NCBI GenBank assembly: GCA_015680685.1
Contig: MNCI01000808.1
Location: 28,340-92,339, forward strand
DNA length: 64,000 bases
Direction of reading: 5' to 3'
Source: Gnetum montanum
Taxonomy: Eukaryota; Streptophyta; Gnetopsida; Gnetales; Gnetaceae
A program made the position numbers and the translations under genes. Shown piece after piece: positions 34,080-47,039 of the stretch (its first letter is position 1; every line of letters starts with the position of its first letter). The notes under the pieces were generated by a model. It was not told the origin of the DNA and made no database searches. It saw only the letters and a program-made list of their open reading frames with translations.

Positions 34080-35990
34080 AATCTTCCTCCTTGAATGTCC
34101 TAGAATGGGATGATCGCATATTGGCTTGAGTTCCTGAGTCAATTCTTACGAAGAATTATGACTCCATAAGATTTTCATCATGGGAACTACCTTACTACAC
34201 AACCACTACATCATCCAATCCAAAATCTTAATGAAACACTCCACATATAAACCATAAACTTGAAGCTGTACTTCAATCCAATTGACAAAATGACTATCAT
34301 CAAAAACATACTTCCAAAGCATGGGTAAATCAAAGATATCATGCATGTTTAAAATATTTGGAAACAAACTCACACAATACACCATCTCTTCTATATGTGT
34401 GACATTCCATTCCTGAATGTCATGGAAAATGTCAAATATATGTAACATTTGACATTATGCATAAAGGAAAATATAGAGAAAGTGCAGAAAGAGAAAGAAA
34501 AGAATGCTTTATTGATGAGGAATTGAGTCTCTAGATCATGCTCTAAGAGTGTTCCTTGGAATTTTCTTCCTTTGGCATCTATCCCTTAGAGGCAATCCAA
34601 GACTACTACCATAGCTAGGCCTACAACTGGCTAGAAGGAATGGCTAGTTCACTTCCTATCCCACTTCACCCAACTTTTGTGACTTGCCTATATTGGCTGT
34701 ACCACTCCATCCTAGCATGACCTCTAAGCCTAGGTATAAATTCCTTAGGTCAAAACCCCAAAGGTTATCTTAAGAGTCACATTCATTATTACAATGCATC
34801 CTTTTGGGTCTTAATTACAATTTCCCTTTCAAGTCTTGTTACAATAACAATAACACTTGTTATGAAGTGGCACCATCTTTGTTATGCAGCAACATCATTT
34901 GGGAATGAAGACATGATAATATGTTATAGAAAATTAAATGGTCTAATATAATGAGGTGCAAGCTTACCTTTCTAATCAAAATGCATCAAGCCTTTCAATG
35001 AAGAGACATGAATAAATTCTCTTGTTACCAACCTTGAACTTGAAAGGTCTCCTCCTACAGTTTATGTAATTTTTTTGATGTTCCTAAGCTACTCACAAAT
35101 CTTTTTGATCTAATCTTTCATGTGTAAAACTATGTTCAAACTAATCCAATTTTTATTCTTGATTGAATCTCAACGTATAGAAGTACTAAAAGGCCTACTG
35201 TACAAGATGTTGTACAATATTATCTTTAAACTCACTTGGCAGTTATTGTTATAGGCAAATCTACCAATGAAAACAAGCTATCCCAATTATTTGAAAGCTA
35301 CAAAGCACAAGGCTATAGTACATCCTCTAAAACCTAATTAATTTCTCAACTTACCCTTCTATCTATAAATGATACATTAAACTTCAATTCATCCTAGTGC
35401 CAAAGCTATCCATGAATGCTTGCCGAAATCAAGAACTAAATTTAGCATCATTATAAGAGCTAGTATTGGCAATAATGCCATGCAATCAAACAATATTAGA
35501 GATGAACAACTATGCAACATCCTCTAGCTAGTTATAGTCTTCATAGCAAGGAAGTAAGCTAACTTAATAATAAGATAACAACAACAAGAATGGCATCCTT
35601 TTCACCCATAGTACAAGGTAAACCAATAATGAAATCTATACTAATCATCTCCCACTTTTATTCTAGAATAGTATGAAGGGACAAATAGCCACCTAGCTAC
35701 TAATGCTCAAGCTTAACCTAATGGTAGATTAAGCATATTATCATAAATTCTCCAACATTCTTTTTCATGCTTAGCCACCAGTACAATCTCTTTAGCATCC
35801 GATATATGTTGTCATACCAAGATGCATCTAAAGCCTACTAAAGTAAGTTTCCTCCAATACATACTACTATAAGAAATTAGGTACATACATCTAATCCTTA
35901 TGACAAAGTAATCTAAGTACATCTATTACTACCAATGAATTGCCAAATAGTCCAAGATACTCACACTCAAGATCACATTGCTCCTCTACT
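34080..35990 (-). pseudogene. Chromovirus X: integrase and chromodomain region
   Basis: Reading on the minus strand: the zinc-finger end and core start (~35990-35590) carry SIDFIIGLPCTMGEKDA, as in DFIvGLP.t..g.Da of Tekay/Del-type chromoviruses. A decayed core follows. The C-terminal block GLMHFDWKGKLAPHYIRPF (~34985-34930) matches the family form kGv.rFg.kGKLaPRYIGPF. After an unexplained ~480-bp stretch (34450-34930) the frame resumes with HIEEMVYCVSLFPNILNMHD and MLWKYVFDDSHFVNW (34400-34270). A chromodomain-like remnant ending HPILGHS (~34210-34095) closes it. Many stops. The lineage (Tekay/Del) rests on these motifs only. Confidence 0.75.
34450..34930. other. Unidentified ~480-bp insert in the chromovirus X integrase
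   Basis: It separates two integrase blocks that are adjacent in the family. It has a CTAGGC-rich middle and ATGTCAAAT/ATTTGACAT at its left edge (34432-34455). No terminal repeats or target duplication were found by eye. Confidence 0.45.
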
Positions 35991-35999
35991 TAGATCTCA

Positions 36000-37200
36000 T
36001 CCAATACATTTAACTAAATTACTAAGCTATAAAGTTTACTAGCCACATGGTTCAATGTATACATAATAATGTTACTTTTTGCTGCCCAATATTAGATGGT
36101 AAACTTGAATTTGGATAATAAATTAATCCATTTCCTTTGACATAGATTCAACTATGGCTAATTCATTACCTACTATAGCACTTTGTAATTAGTCTAAATC
36201 ATCAACCTCTAGTTAAACAAATAGTAGTGTCAAACCTTCAAGGTAAACATCACCACTCCTAACTCGATATCATGAGTAGAATAGTGCATCTCATGAGATT
36301 TCACCTACCACAAGGCATACACTACTAATTTTTCCTATTTCATTAGACAACATCCATAACCTTCACCTAATGCATTGATGCAAACATTAAATATTTAACT
36401 TGGAGTAGGAAAAATTAAAATAGAAGTTGAAATCCTTCTACTCTTCATTTTATCAAAACTAAACTAATAACATGGATTCCAAGAGAATCCAACATCCCTC
36501 CGTTATAGCTTCTTGAGAGGTAAGTGATGCAAAAGAAGATTTCAATGAACCTCTTGTCATAACTTGCCAATATAAGAAAATTGTGAACCTCCCCAACAAT
36601 CTTAGGAATAGACCAATCCCAAATAGCTTATATCTTAGTAGGGTTCACCACTATACCAACTTCTAAAACAACATGGTCTAAAAACCAAATCTTATGGTAC
36701 CAAAACAAATACTTCAAAGGTTAATTAAATAACCAATTCTCTCTAAGAATCTACAATATGCTTCTTAAATGCTACACATGAAGATCCTCTAATGACCAGT
36801 ATACTTAGATGTCATTAGTGAACACAATGATAAATTAATCTACATATGATGTCATGACACTATTTATGAGATGTATGAATTTTGCATGAGCATTAGTAAG
36901 TTTTAAAAAATAGGAACTTATAATACACATACTATGTCTTGATAGTTGTCTCAGGGATATTCTACTCTTGGATAAAAACATGATGAAACCTTAACTTCAT
37001 ATAAGCTTCTTTCAACCAAATAAACAAATTTTCTATATGAAATAAAGGATAGTTCTTCATGGTCACCTAATTAAACTAAAGATAGTCAATGCACAGGCTC
37101 ATGCTATCACCCTTTTTATTGAAGAAGAAAACGAGAGCATTCAAAGGAGACATACTTTGATGAATCAAACCCGTATCTACTAGCTCTTAAAGTTAAATAT
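36000..37200 (-). pseudogene. Chromovirus X: reverse transcriptase and RNase H
   Basis: On the minus strand the frame has ALVFFFNKKGDSMSLCIDYL at ~37135-37078 (family APVLFVkKKDGsmRmCIDYR), VTMKNYPLFHIENLF at ~37060-37015, and FTNDI where the FIDDIL catalytic box belongs (~36825), so one Asp is changed. A block with EVGIVVNPTKI at ~36665 corresponds to GI.vDP.KV. RNase H remnants reach ~36050. Stops are frequent, many at Trp or Gln positions. It lies between the protease and integrase of X in the right order. Confidence 0.75.
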
Positions 37201-37519
37201 TTAGTTCTACCAACTTGAAAAATGACATCCTATGTAAAAAATTAGAGAGATATTTAGCATTAGAATTTAGAGCAATCTCAAACTCAACATCATGCCTTGG
37301 AGACAAACTAGGAAACTCTAAATAGAAGACATTAGAAAAATCACAAACAATAGAAATCTAATTAATCTTAAGTAAGAAAGAAAATTTGCTAATTAAAACT
37401 TAAAAAATAGAAAATTTTCTTTTACAAAAAGTGGTGAATAGACCTTGAATAGATAATATCCAACTTAATGTTGTATGGCCTTATATGTACATTCACCTAA
37501 ACATTATCAACTATCACCA

Positions 37520-38270
37520 AGAAAAGCATCTTATAACAACAACCTAGCATCCTAATAGTAAGATAACTAATATATATCTAAAATGACTTCATAATCCCCT
37601 ACACTCATGACATGAAGATCACTAAGAGAGAAGACATCTTAAATCACCAAGACTACAAGTCTATAGACTTGATTTACAGCAAGCATACTAAGACCAACAT
37701 TACACATGACAAGTTCTTGAATAAGAGGCTAACTCTTTAAACCAAACATTTAACTATACATGGATCAACAAATAAATGACTAGCATCAAGATCAAAGAAA
37801 AAATAAATTACAAAATTTAATATCATACCTCCAAAAATCCATCTTAGTGTTTTGTTAAGCATCCACTGGCTAGTCAAACAAGGCATACATGCATGCATGC
37901 ATCTTAGCATCATCCTAATCACCTATAGATTTGCCACCTTGTTGAGACCCTTCATCACTTGAATGCTTTAGATAATTGAGACTCTTGTGATCCAATTGGC
38001 ATATTTGTAGTGATTGGAGCAATCCCTATGGATGTACTCAAGCTTCCTGTAAGCATAACAAGTAATGGACCCATGAGTAGCCCATCATCTAAAGACTAAT
38101 ACTACCATCAAATCTGAAACCCTACACCTACTTAGGGCCACTAAACTTTCTAAAATATATTTGACTCCTATTTTACGAATGGTCATGCTACACTACCTCC
38201 ACCAACTAAATATACTCCAAGTCCATTGCATGAATATGTGTATTGGAGAAGGTTCACTCGACTAATTAAT
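37520..38270 (-). pseudogene. Chromovirus X: end of gag and protease
   Basis: Minus-strand CYAYRKLEYIHRDC at ~38060-38020 looks like a decayed zinc knuckle (C..C...GH....C) at the end of gag. FDLDASHLFVDP at 37796-37760 matches the protease box FDSGAtHSFI. YEVILDIYWLS at ~37590 matches the Ydvi.GmdWL block. The gag N-terminus is missing where the LTR of element Y begins (~38290). Confidence 0.65.
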
Positions 38271-38289
38271 TATCTTTAAAGCACTAAAT

Positions 38290-39173
38290 CTAGATATTCT
38301 GCAAAGGTAACTTTTGGCTTAAAAATAAGAAATCTAGCTATCTTCAATTATTTTATTAAAAGATTACAATGTCATAGATTCAAAAATCCAAGGATTTAAC
38401 ACACTCACACACTCAAACTATTTTAGAGCTTGAGGCTCTACAATCTCACAAGATTAACCTCAAAGCAAGGATCAATCTTCAAATTAGATCTAATACACAT
38501 AAATCCACAATCCCATTCAAGAGGCATAGAGTTGTAGCCAATATCACACCTACATACACTTGGTCTTAGAGATGCATGCACACATGTGCAACCTCTCTTC
38601 TAACTCCCTTCTCACCTCTCTCAAGATCTTAGGGTGTCTCTTCCCTTAGAAACTCTTTCCATGCCTTCTCTTCTACATGCTCTAGCTTCCTCTTCTTTCT
38701 CCCCTCTACTCTTTTTCCCAAGCATGGATACAAAACATGGTTATAAAGATCTAAAACCATAGGAATCTTTCCTTAATGACTCTCTAGATTTTTTTCACAT
38801 GAATCTTCACTTTGTTAGATGTTTCTCATTGAAATTGCCATGTTGGAGCTTTTCTAGATTGAACGAGATGTCTCCTAGTGTCCCCAAACATCTCCCTATC
38901 AACATGGGATGTTGTTGAGGTGTCTCACATAAACATGAGATGTCTCCTATGAGTGTGATACATCTCTCCTACATTTGAGATGTCTCATATGTACCCAAGG
39001 CATCTTCTCATCAATAAGACATCTCCTCTAAAAAAACTACAATTCGGTCTCCTGTTAAACCTCAAGTCTTAGCCAACATCTCTTGTGGACTTCCAATATG
39101 TCTTACTAGAGCTAAAAACCTACAAAAAACTTGTAGCAAAAAGCACAAGGAAATCAAAATAGGAGTTCCTACA
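38290..39173 (-). repeat. 3' LTR of chromovirus Y
   Basis: On the minus strand it starts TGTAGGAACTCC at 39173, right after the purine tract GGTGGGAGAGGTGG (39174-39187). It holds repeated short boxes GAGATGTCT and their complement AGACATCTC (38865-39030). The far end, near the start of X gag, is approximate. Confidence 0.65.
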
Positions 39174-39219
39174 CCACCTCTCCCACCATTTAGAAAGTAA
39201 ACTTCTGTGAATAATGGAG

Positions 39220-40640
39220 TAGGGGTAGAAGTAATCCCCTACTCAACATGTTTGGTCTCATGGACCCATACAACATCATCACTAGAATGCTCCTCCTAAT
39301 GGATCAAGTACTCATTCCTTTTCACTCTTCAAGTGCTTGAAGCTTTCCTCTTCTTAAGTATGATAGTCTTCCTCTCTTGTGTAGGCTTGGACTACTCAAT
39401 AGCCTCCTTCAACTTATTAATGCTACCTTGTATGGTCTCCTCATTAGTAGGTCCATGATAGTACACAAGATCTGAAACATTAAAAAATAAATACATACCA
39501 ACATTATTAGCTAAGTTAATATCAAAACCATTATCATTTATTTTTACCCTAATTCTAAAAGCATACATCTTCTTGGCCTTCAACTTGGAGAAGTTTACAC
39601 CTCTCAAATTATTTTTCTATAGGTGCACCCAAACCAAGTTACCAACAATAAAATTAGGCTTTTTTACCTCTAATTCCTCTTGAGGACTCTCTCTTAAGCC
39701 TTCCTCTCAAGATCTATCTTTACTTGTGCATGAAGATCCCTCATCTCTTGCATAAAATTAGCACTGAATTGAGCTTCACCATCAAAACCTCTTCAAACTG
39801 TCCACCATCTTTGGACAAAACCCATGATTTACCTAAAAGGAACTCTTAGCAATGGTAACATGAAAAGAATTATTATATGAAAACTTAGCATGACACAACA
39901 AGTTTTCCCACCTATTTAGCTATCAGTCACATAAACGTCTTAATATTTTTAGCAAGGATTTATTCACCACTTCTGTTTGACCATTATATTATGGAAGATA
40001 TGCACTGAAAAAATTCAATTTAGTCCCTAAAAATTTATAAATGGACCTCCAAAAGTGACTTATGAACTTGGAGTCTCTATCACTAACAATATTCAAAGGA
40101 ATACCATGCAACTTTACAACATGCTAGAAAAATAAATTTAACACATGAGAAGCATCACTCACCTTCTTGCATGGAGTAAAATATGTCATATTGGAGAACC
40201 TATTCACAACAACAAAAATTGCATCATTCCCACTCTTGTTCTTTGAAATACCACTTCCAAAATTCAAACACACTTTCCCATGGACCTTTGGGAATTGGCA
40301 AAGGTATATAGTTTCCATTCACACCTTTAGCTTCTTTGAACTTCTAACATGTCAGGAACTCCTAAATAAATTTTGAAACTTTTATTCCCAAGCCAAAAAT
40401 AGTACCTACCCAAAACTTCCAATGTTTTATCTCTACCCATGTGACCTACCATGCCACTACAATTCTTTTCAAGTAAAATCCTTTTCTTAAAATCACAATT
40501 AGGAACACCTACCTTTCCATTCTTAAATAACAGTTTATCTTGAATATGATAGTCCCTTAATTGGTATATCATACTCAATAATGGCTCTTTAAGTCTCCTC
40601 TAAGCCTACCCAAAATCATCATCATGATCATACAAAGAAG
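39220..40640 (-). pseudogene. Chromovirus Y: integrase with chromodomain
   Basis: Minus-strand order is complete. The zinc-finger region (40578-40330) has YHIQDKLLFKNGKV, GMVGHMGRDKTLEVLGRYYF and a CxxC-type end. The core (40318-39880) has FVVVNRFSNMTYFTPCKK, then [17 protein letters not shown] with the second catalytic Asp, then YNGQTEVVNKSL with the Glu. The C-terminal region (39600-39440) has FSKLKAKKMYAFRIRVKIND and FNVSDLVYYHG. A chromodomain (39314-39225) has EYLIH, a TAG in place of Trp, then EEHSSDDVVWVHE. Chromodomains guide insertion into marked chromatin. The reverse transcriptase expected at higher coordinates is not found, so this element is broken at ~40640. Confidence 0.8.
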
Positions 40641-42889
40641 CAAAATTACCCATACCTTCACCATGAGATACACTAAAATTTTGATGATACTCATGAATAT
40701 CCAATAATACCATAATATGCTCAAACATTCATAATATCCTTCCAAATACATGAAATGTGAAAGAAAGAATGATCTAATACATTTCTATAAAATGTCATAA
40801 CCATCCCAAAGGAAGAAAGAATAATTCTAGAAAATAAATATGCATAATATCCAAAATTAACATTAAACATCAAAGGATCTCCTTGTTCCACCTAGTCCTT
40901 GTGATCTATAAATAAGGGAGGGAGTCAATATACACTGAGTGAGAAATCTTGGCATCTCTCTAGCTAAATTGAGGGAAATTTTCATGATGTCTAGGTAAAG
41001 GCATGCTAGATCATAAGACAAGTTAGCACATATGAATAATTAAAACATCAAGATCACACATCATACATTGATTCAAACATCATATTAATCTAACCAAATA
41101 GAATTGTCCACTCCCCTCATCAACCTACAAACAAGAAGGCTAACACATAACACATTCAACTTCAAGTGTGTGAACTTTTATCATGTGTACTTATGCAAAT
41201 TTCCAAACCCAATGCTAAATTACCATACCCATGGATTTATTATTAGTCTTAAACTAAAGTACTGTGCTAGAGGCATAACCCATGACTTACCTCTAATGTT
41301 CTAAAGAAATCAAACAAAAGGACCAATGAGCCATGAATCACCCTCTTGTATAGGATAAGGCCTATAATAAAAGTCACACTAATACATCTATTGAAGAAGG
41401 CTCATGACCCAACTCTAAAGTAGACATAACCTAGTTCTTAAGTAGTCTAGTTAACTTATTTTAGGTGGCTTTTGGTCTCTATTTTCATCAAGGTATGAAT
41501 ACATCCAAATAGCTTGTGCTAGTTTAAATAAGCTAATTATGGCTAAATCTATATTAATAAAATACTACAAAGAAAGTAAGTTTTTGTCTTATAACTATTG
41601 GCTACCTCTTTTAGCTTTTCCTCAACATAAAAATGAAAATTAATAGCTTTCTATGTACTTTGCTTTAAATTCTACATAGCTAAGACAATGAACAAAAGAG
41701 TTTTATAGACATTGTCATTCTCTAATTTTGATCTATCCACTAGCAAACATCCCAAAACTAGATTTCACAAAAATTTTGCTAAACTAAGCAAGAATATGAG
41801 ATGGAAAAATTATTCAAAAAACTCAAAATTGTGCAAGAGATGACATCAATTCCACGTTAAACTAATTTAGAATTGAAATTTATAAAATCAATCACATTCA
41901 ACTAGAGTAACAAGAATAAGTTAAACCTTAGCTTCTAGGAAAAAATAACTTATTCCAAAACCTATCATTCACTTAAATATACCTATGCATAATTAAGATA
42001 AATAAGTAAAGAAAGCTATCTAATTTTAATACAAAATAAGAGAAGAGCTAAAAAAGATAAGTAGAATTTGTTTAGAAAATTATTATAGAAATAATTTTTA
42101 CAAGATTTGCCAAAAAATGTTCCTTCTCCCTTTTTTTACAAATCTGCTTAAAGATTTATATAGTAGCTTTTGGTACTTACAGTAGCTTTAAAAATTATTC
42201 TTTAATCAATTTCATATTCTCTTTATAAAATTACAAGCCACTAGATAGCAGCACAAATTCCTAATAAGCTTTCATTATTTTTTGAATCTAAAGCCCTTAT
42301 ATCAATAACTACTAAGCTAACTTCCCATTATTAAGTAGAACTTTCATAGCTTGATTTAATATAGCTAACTCAATATTGTCAAGTTTCTTAATAACATATT
42401 TAGATCCTAATCACATTGGTGCCTAAATTGATTAATGAATCAATTACCTCATTGAATGTAACTCTTGTGGTTGAACAAGTTTGTTCCAAATTCAACTTCT
42501 TTTGAGTAGTCTTTTTCATTATCCTTACAACTACTATTACCATGTTATCCAAAAATATTTTTTTTATTGATGCAATACCTATCTTTTCTTCATAACTATT
42601 CTAACCAATTCCTAAGCTCTTTGTTCCATCTGAAAAATAGCTTGATTTTTCTTTACCTCTTTGATTTCAACTCAAGTCTCTTGTATCCATTCCTTATTAT
42701 AGCCAACTTAGTAATGAACTCTTGAGAATTTGGTTGTAGCAAGAATAATCTAGAGCTTTATCCTTAAGGGTCTACTCTAATTCATAGCTCATAATAGCTA
42801 GCTTTCCCTCCAACTATATCATAGCCTGATCTTTATTTTCCAATAGTGATTCTTTAATAGTAATCATAGCTTTGAGTTGCTTATTTTCA
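40641..42889. other. AT-rich region, unassigned
   Basis: No conserved coding block is recognised on either strand. It may hold the remaining parts of chromovirus Y in a form too decayed to read. Confidence 0.35.
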
Positions 42890-44710
42890 ACTTTGAAGCT
42901 CTTTAACTCTTTCTTAATCCAGCTATTTCCTACTTATTCTACATCAAAAATTCTTTAAACTTAATAATTGATCATCAACTACTTGTCCCATATATTTAAT
43001 TAAAACTACTATAGTATCTAATGTATTTTGATGGAACATTACTAGCTTTTGACCTCTAGTTTGAGGATCATCTTCTTTATACGAAAAGATTGCACTTGCT
43101 TTAGTTTTTGGCTTGGTATAAAGCTTTTGGCTAAGAATGATCCTTCCTTCTTTATCCTTGACTTTGAAGGATCAAGCTTCTTCTTTTATTAAGTAGTGTG
43201 AGAGGAAGTTCAAAGTTGTTAAAGCTAATGATGAACTCTACCTTTTCTTCTATTGTCACTGTTATAGCTCTTGTATTCTTTGTTCTTCCAGTAGCTCCTA
43301 TTGTTGCTATTACTACTGCTATTACTACTTGAGAAGCTCTTATTGTTATTTTCCTTTATTAGCCTTTATTCTTTCAATCCTTATTTTTCTAGCTACCTTT
43401 ACCCTTACATATTAACCTTCATTTGGTGGGAATCTTTCATTACGCATTGCTTCTTCTAGATCTTTTAGCTTCCATGAGAAATAATTTTCTTTCATTAGAG
43501 CTAAATATTCATCAAAAAAATCTCTAGCCAAAGGATGATCTCTACTTTCTATTCATCTACAAACTCCAATAACCGGTTGATCACAAGCAAAGACTAGGAG
43601 CTTCATAAACAAACTTCTTTTCAACTATTCTAGTGCTTCTTCCTTGGCTTGATTGACCTCTTTATCTGTAGCTCTTTGATAGATCATGTTTGTCTCATCT
43701 AGCTAATGAACCTTGTGATTTTTGATAGTTAAATATATTCTCTTTGAAGCTATAGGAAAATATCCTTGTCTTTTAAATCTTTTAGCGATGCCTTTGAGAT
43801 GAACTACATTACTAAATTTCCAAAACTCAAATTTCAAAAGAAATACTTCCTTATGCCTATAAGCATGTCTTTATGGGCTCTTCCACATTTGTCTTCTCAC
43901 TTCTAAAGTTGCAAGATATAGAGCTACAAACCTTGGAAGCTTAAAAGCCTATTTCTCAAACCTTGCTATGAAAATATAAGTATAATAGACATGTAGAAAA
44001 ATAGTTCCATGGTATTTGCTTCTTATTTCATTAACAATTTGTTGATCTATCTATGATGGAAAGGCTCCTAAAATGAACTTAAATAAATGGGAATATACAT
44101 AGTTCATTAAATATTCTAAGGCTTAAGCATCAAAATAGCTCTTCTAGTATATGACTAGAAAAAACATATCATGAATCTTCAGGTTGAGCTTTATGTTGTG
44201 ATGCATAGCTAATAAAAATTAGGGTTGTTCTTTTAGGTACAAGAATTTCACTTAATAAAAAAATTTATTAGAATGAGCTTAAATTCAATTAAGGAACCTA
44301 TTCCTGAATCTCTAGTGAGCTATTTTGTAACACATCATTCAGATATTTTATAAGGAAGAAATTTTTCTCCTTTTCTAAAGCTACGTAGGCCCAAACATAA
44401 TAATCAACAACTAGAGTTATTTTACATCTCAAATAAAAATTTAAAGATGAAATTAACATTTTGTGCAAGAACCTAAGCTATGTGGCCTTAGAAATAGCAT
44501 TCTGATATCCCCAAGCTTTTCAAGATTTGCCAATGAGAGCTTGAAGACTTTGCCTATTTCTAGATGAGTCCAAAACATGCCACTAAGCAACTTCTCATTA
44601 TACTTATTAGCTTCTACTTCTGTTATGTTGGGCTCCATAAGACCATAGAGCTCATACACCTTCCTAACACTAATGTCAATTGAAACACCACCAATTTTAG
44701 GCTTTTGCAA
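42890..44710 (-). pseudogene. Unrecognised decayed coding region
   Basis: A minus-strand reading frame of about 600 codons can be followed from 44710 with several TAG stops and one or two shifts. It is rich in Lys, Glu and Tyr. Segments: GGVSIDISVRKVYELYGLM (44690), ALEYLMNYVYSHLFKF (~44125), EVRRQMWKSP (~43890), ATDKEVNQAKEEALE (~43670), ESRDHPLARDFFDEYLALMK (~43550) and RNERFPPNEG (~43440). A low-complexity Asn/Ser-rich stretch (~43350-43260) and a Lys-rich part follow. I do not recognise the family. It could be a gag-like or extra ORF of a retroelement. It ends against the truncated 5' LTR of B3. Confidence 0.4.
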
Positions 44711-44719
44711 TTCAATGGA

Positions 44720-46582
44720 AAAATTTTCTAAGTGTTAAAACTTGGCAAATTTTTTCTAAGTTTGGTATTACACTCTCCAGCGTAGCCAATGTAGCACACC
44801 TTGAGGCCTATGTTGCAAGGTTTTTCTAAGTGTCAGCAACAATCCCATGAAAATTTTTCTAAGTGTCCTACTACACTCTCAATCTACTTTCTATGCTCCC
44901 CAGTGTAGCACACACTTCCATGGCCAGTTTACCCAAGTGTCAAGCTAGAAGTGGTCAAGGATTTCTTGGGATGGATGAAATAGTTTGGAAAGTTTTCAAT
45001 CTCCTAAGTTGTCATGCTTGCTATGCTTCCCATCATATCTAGCTTGACACATGTCCCAGTAGCCAATTCACCCAAGTACTAGGCTTAGAGGTCGTCAAAA
45101 GTGCTCAGAATGGCAAAAATAGTTTGGCAAATTTTCTATCTTTTTGGCTATCACGCTCTGCTACATTCCATAGCATAGAAGGCGTGACATAGGTTCAAGT
45201 GCCCAATTTTTCCTAAGTGTTGGACAAGGATCTATCAAGTTAACTCGACATGGAAGACACATTTGGCACATTTCCTAACTTTTGAGGTTGCTTATCTTGC
45301 TACTCCCCAGAATGTAGCCAGCATACCATGAAGGAAGACTATAGATTTCATCAAAATTTGGCTAAGTGTCCCTACTACGCTCCCCAGTGTACCTAGTGTA
45401 ACGAATGTGAAAAATCAAAATTTTGCAAATTTTCACTCAGTGTTGTGTTACAGTCTAGAGCGTAGCCAGCTTGACACTAGAAAAAAGCCTCCAACAACCT
45501 CCAAAAGCCTCTAAAACTTAGCATCAGCCTTCATTCCAACTCCAACATCTCTCTAGCAACCAAGATTAGCAGTTTGCATTTCTTTTGCATCCCCCATTAG
45601 TCCATAAAATTGTCCTTACACTTGACCCTACTTGAAAGAGGGGAAGACATAGTCTCGGAGTGTAGCCTCCAAGTTGCATTATCTTTGCATTGTTTGTAGC
45701 TACATTGTAATCTCTCAGACTCTAACACATGCAGCCCAGGAAATGTAGTCATAGTTCAAAAGTCTCTGAAAACCTGTTGCTATCTTTCAAGGCATAACAC
45801 TTTGCTACTCTCATGAGAGCATAACATGTCAGTGTAACCCCATATATGCTCATGCCACATGGTGCCTGATGTGCATTTCATGCTAAACCTAGCCCTATAA
45901 ATACCTCAATGTCTAGCAGTCTAGGGGTTGGCAAATTAAAAGAGCATTGGGTATTTTAGCTATCTGAGCATCCCTGACACTCTCGCATCTGAGCATCCAA
46001 GCTTCACACCTTGGTGCCTCCCAGAACACACTCCACCATTGCACTTGCAAAAATTTGATGATAGCTAACCTAGCAGGTTCAGCCTCTATTGCAGCCACTA
46101 GCCCTATGTTTTAGACATCCTAGAGATTGTGACTACACTGTTACGCTACCACTGTGCTTGCCTAAATCTATGTACCACTCTCATCTCTTGTCTAGCAAAA
46201 GTTACGCCCCTCATTTTGGGGTGGTGCATTTCCTTGTCCTTAAGCTATGTTCCATTTCTTTTCTAAGAATTTTTCTTTAATATTAAGCATAATTTTCACA
46301 TTTTTTCATTGTTTGATACACACTTGCACATTCATGTCACTATTTTTGGGTCAGGGCTCTCTACCACGCTCTAGCTTAGCCAATCCCGATGTCCATGTGT
46401 AACGCAATATAAACCCTTCTTACACATGGTCATTCTAACACCATGTAAGTCCATATCTAATTGACTAGACCATTTGAGGCACCTCATTTTTGTCTTCTAA
46501 CATGGCCCTCACATGGAGTTGGGGTTAGGCTATACACCCATTGACCTCTTGGTGTTCTAGCCACTAACCTTTTCAAATGTCA
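44720..46582 (+). repeat. 5' LTR of copy B3, truncated at its left end
   Basis: It contains a hairpin array (44745-45470), the TATA box TATAAATA at 45896-45903 and the conserved end block (46440-46582) shared with B1 and B2. The first kilobase or so present in B2 is missing. The end is placed at CA before TAGTTTTTGGCGC. Confidence 0.65.
44745..45470 (+). repeat. Hairpin array in the B3 5' LTR
   Basis: Spaced units such as TACACTCTCCAGCGTAG (44770), TATGCTCCCCAGTGTAGCA (44890), TACGCTCCCCAGTGTACC (~45374) and TACAGTCTAGAGCGTAGCC (~45450) alternate with TTTTCTAAGTGT linkers. Arms are more decayed than in B2. Confidence 0.6.
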
Positions 46583-46589
46583 TAGTTTT

Positions 46590-46606
46590 TGGCGCTAGAA
46601 GAAGGG
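46590..46606 (+). other. Primer binding site of copy B3
   Basis: TGGCGCTAGAAGAAGGG follows the LTR end after a few T. It starts with the TGGCGC shared by many gypsy primer sites. I do not assign the tRNA. Confidence 0.55.
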
Positions 46607-47039
46607 CCTCCCATTCCTTCTATGTTCAAGGGTAGTCCCACGTGCTATTTGCACCTCCATCACTAATGGCAAGCTAGCATAGTCATAACACCCCTATGGA
46701 CCTACCATGGTAGTAGCTACATCATAGGCCAATGCAAATTTTTTTGCATTTCAGTTGGTGTAGATTGGTCCCAGTTGTTGATTCCCTTAGAACCCTGTAG
46801 GATGAAAAGCCCAACTATGTCCATCATGTTAAGCTCTAAGTGCTTTGGAAAGCATAACATTCCCTCATATCATAATAAGTGTAATGCCAAAGTTAGTCAC
46901 TTTTTCACAGCATTTCTAGAGTTAGTCATTTTTGGCCTATTTTCATAGTTTGCATACTTGGCCATTTTTTTCTTTAACGTTTTCTACACTTGAACATTTT
47001 TGTCAACACCTTCTTTTCTTACATTTTTCTACACAGTAA
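46607..47039 (+). other. Leader of copy B3
   Basis: Untranslated leader between primer site and gag. No frame or motif seen. Confidence 0.45.
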
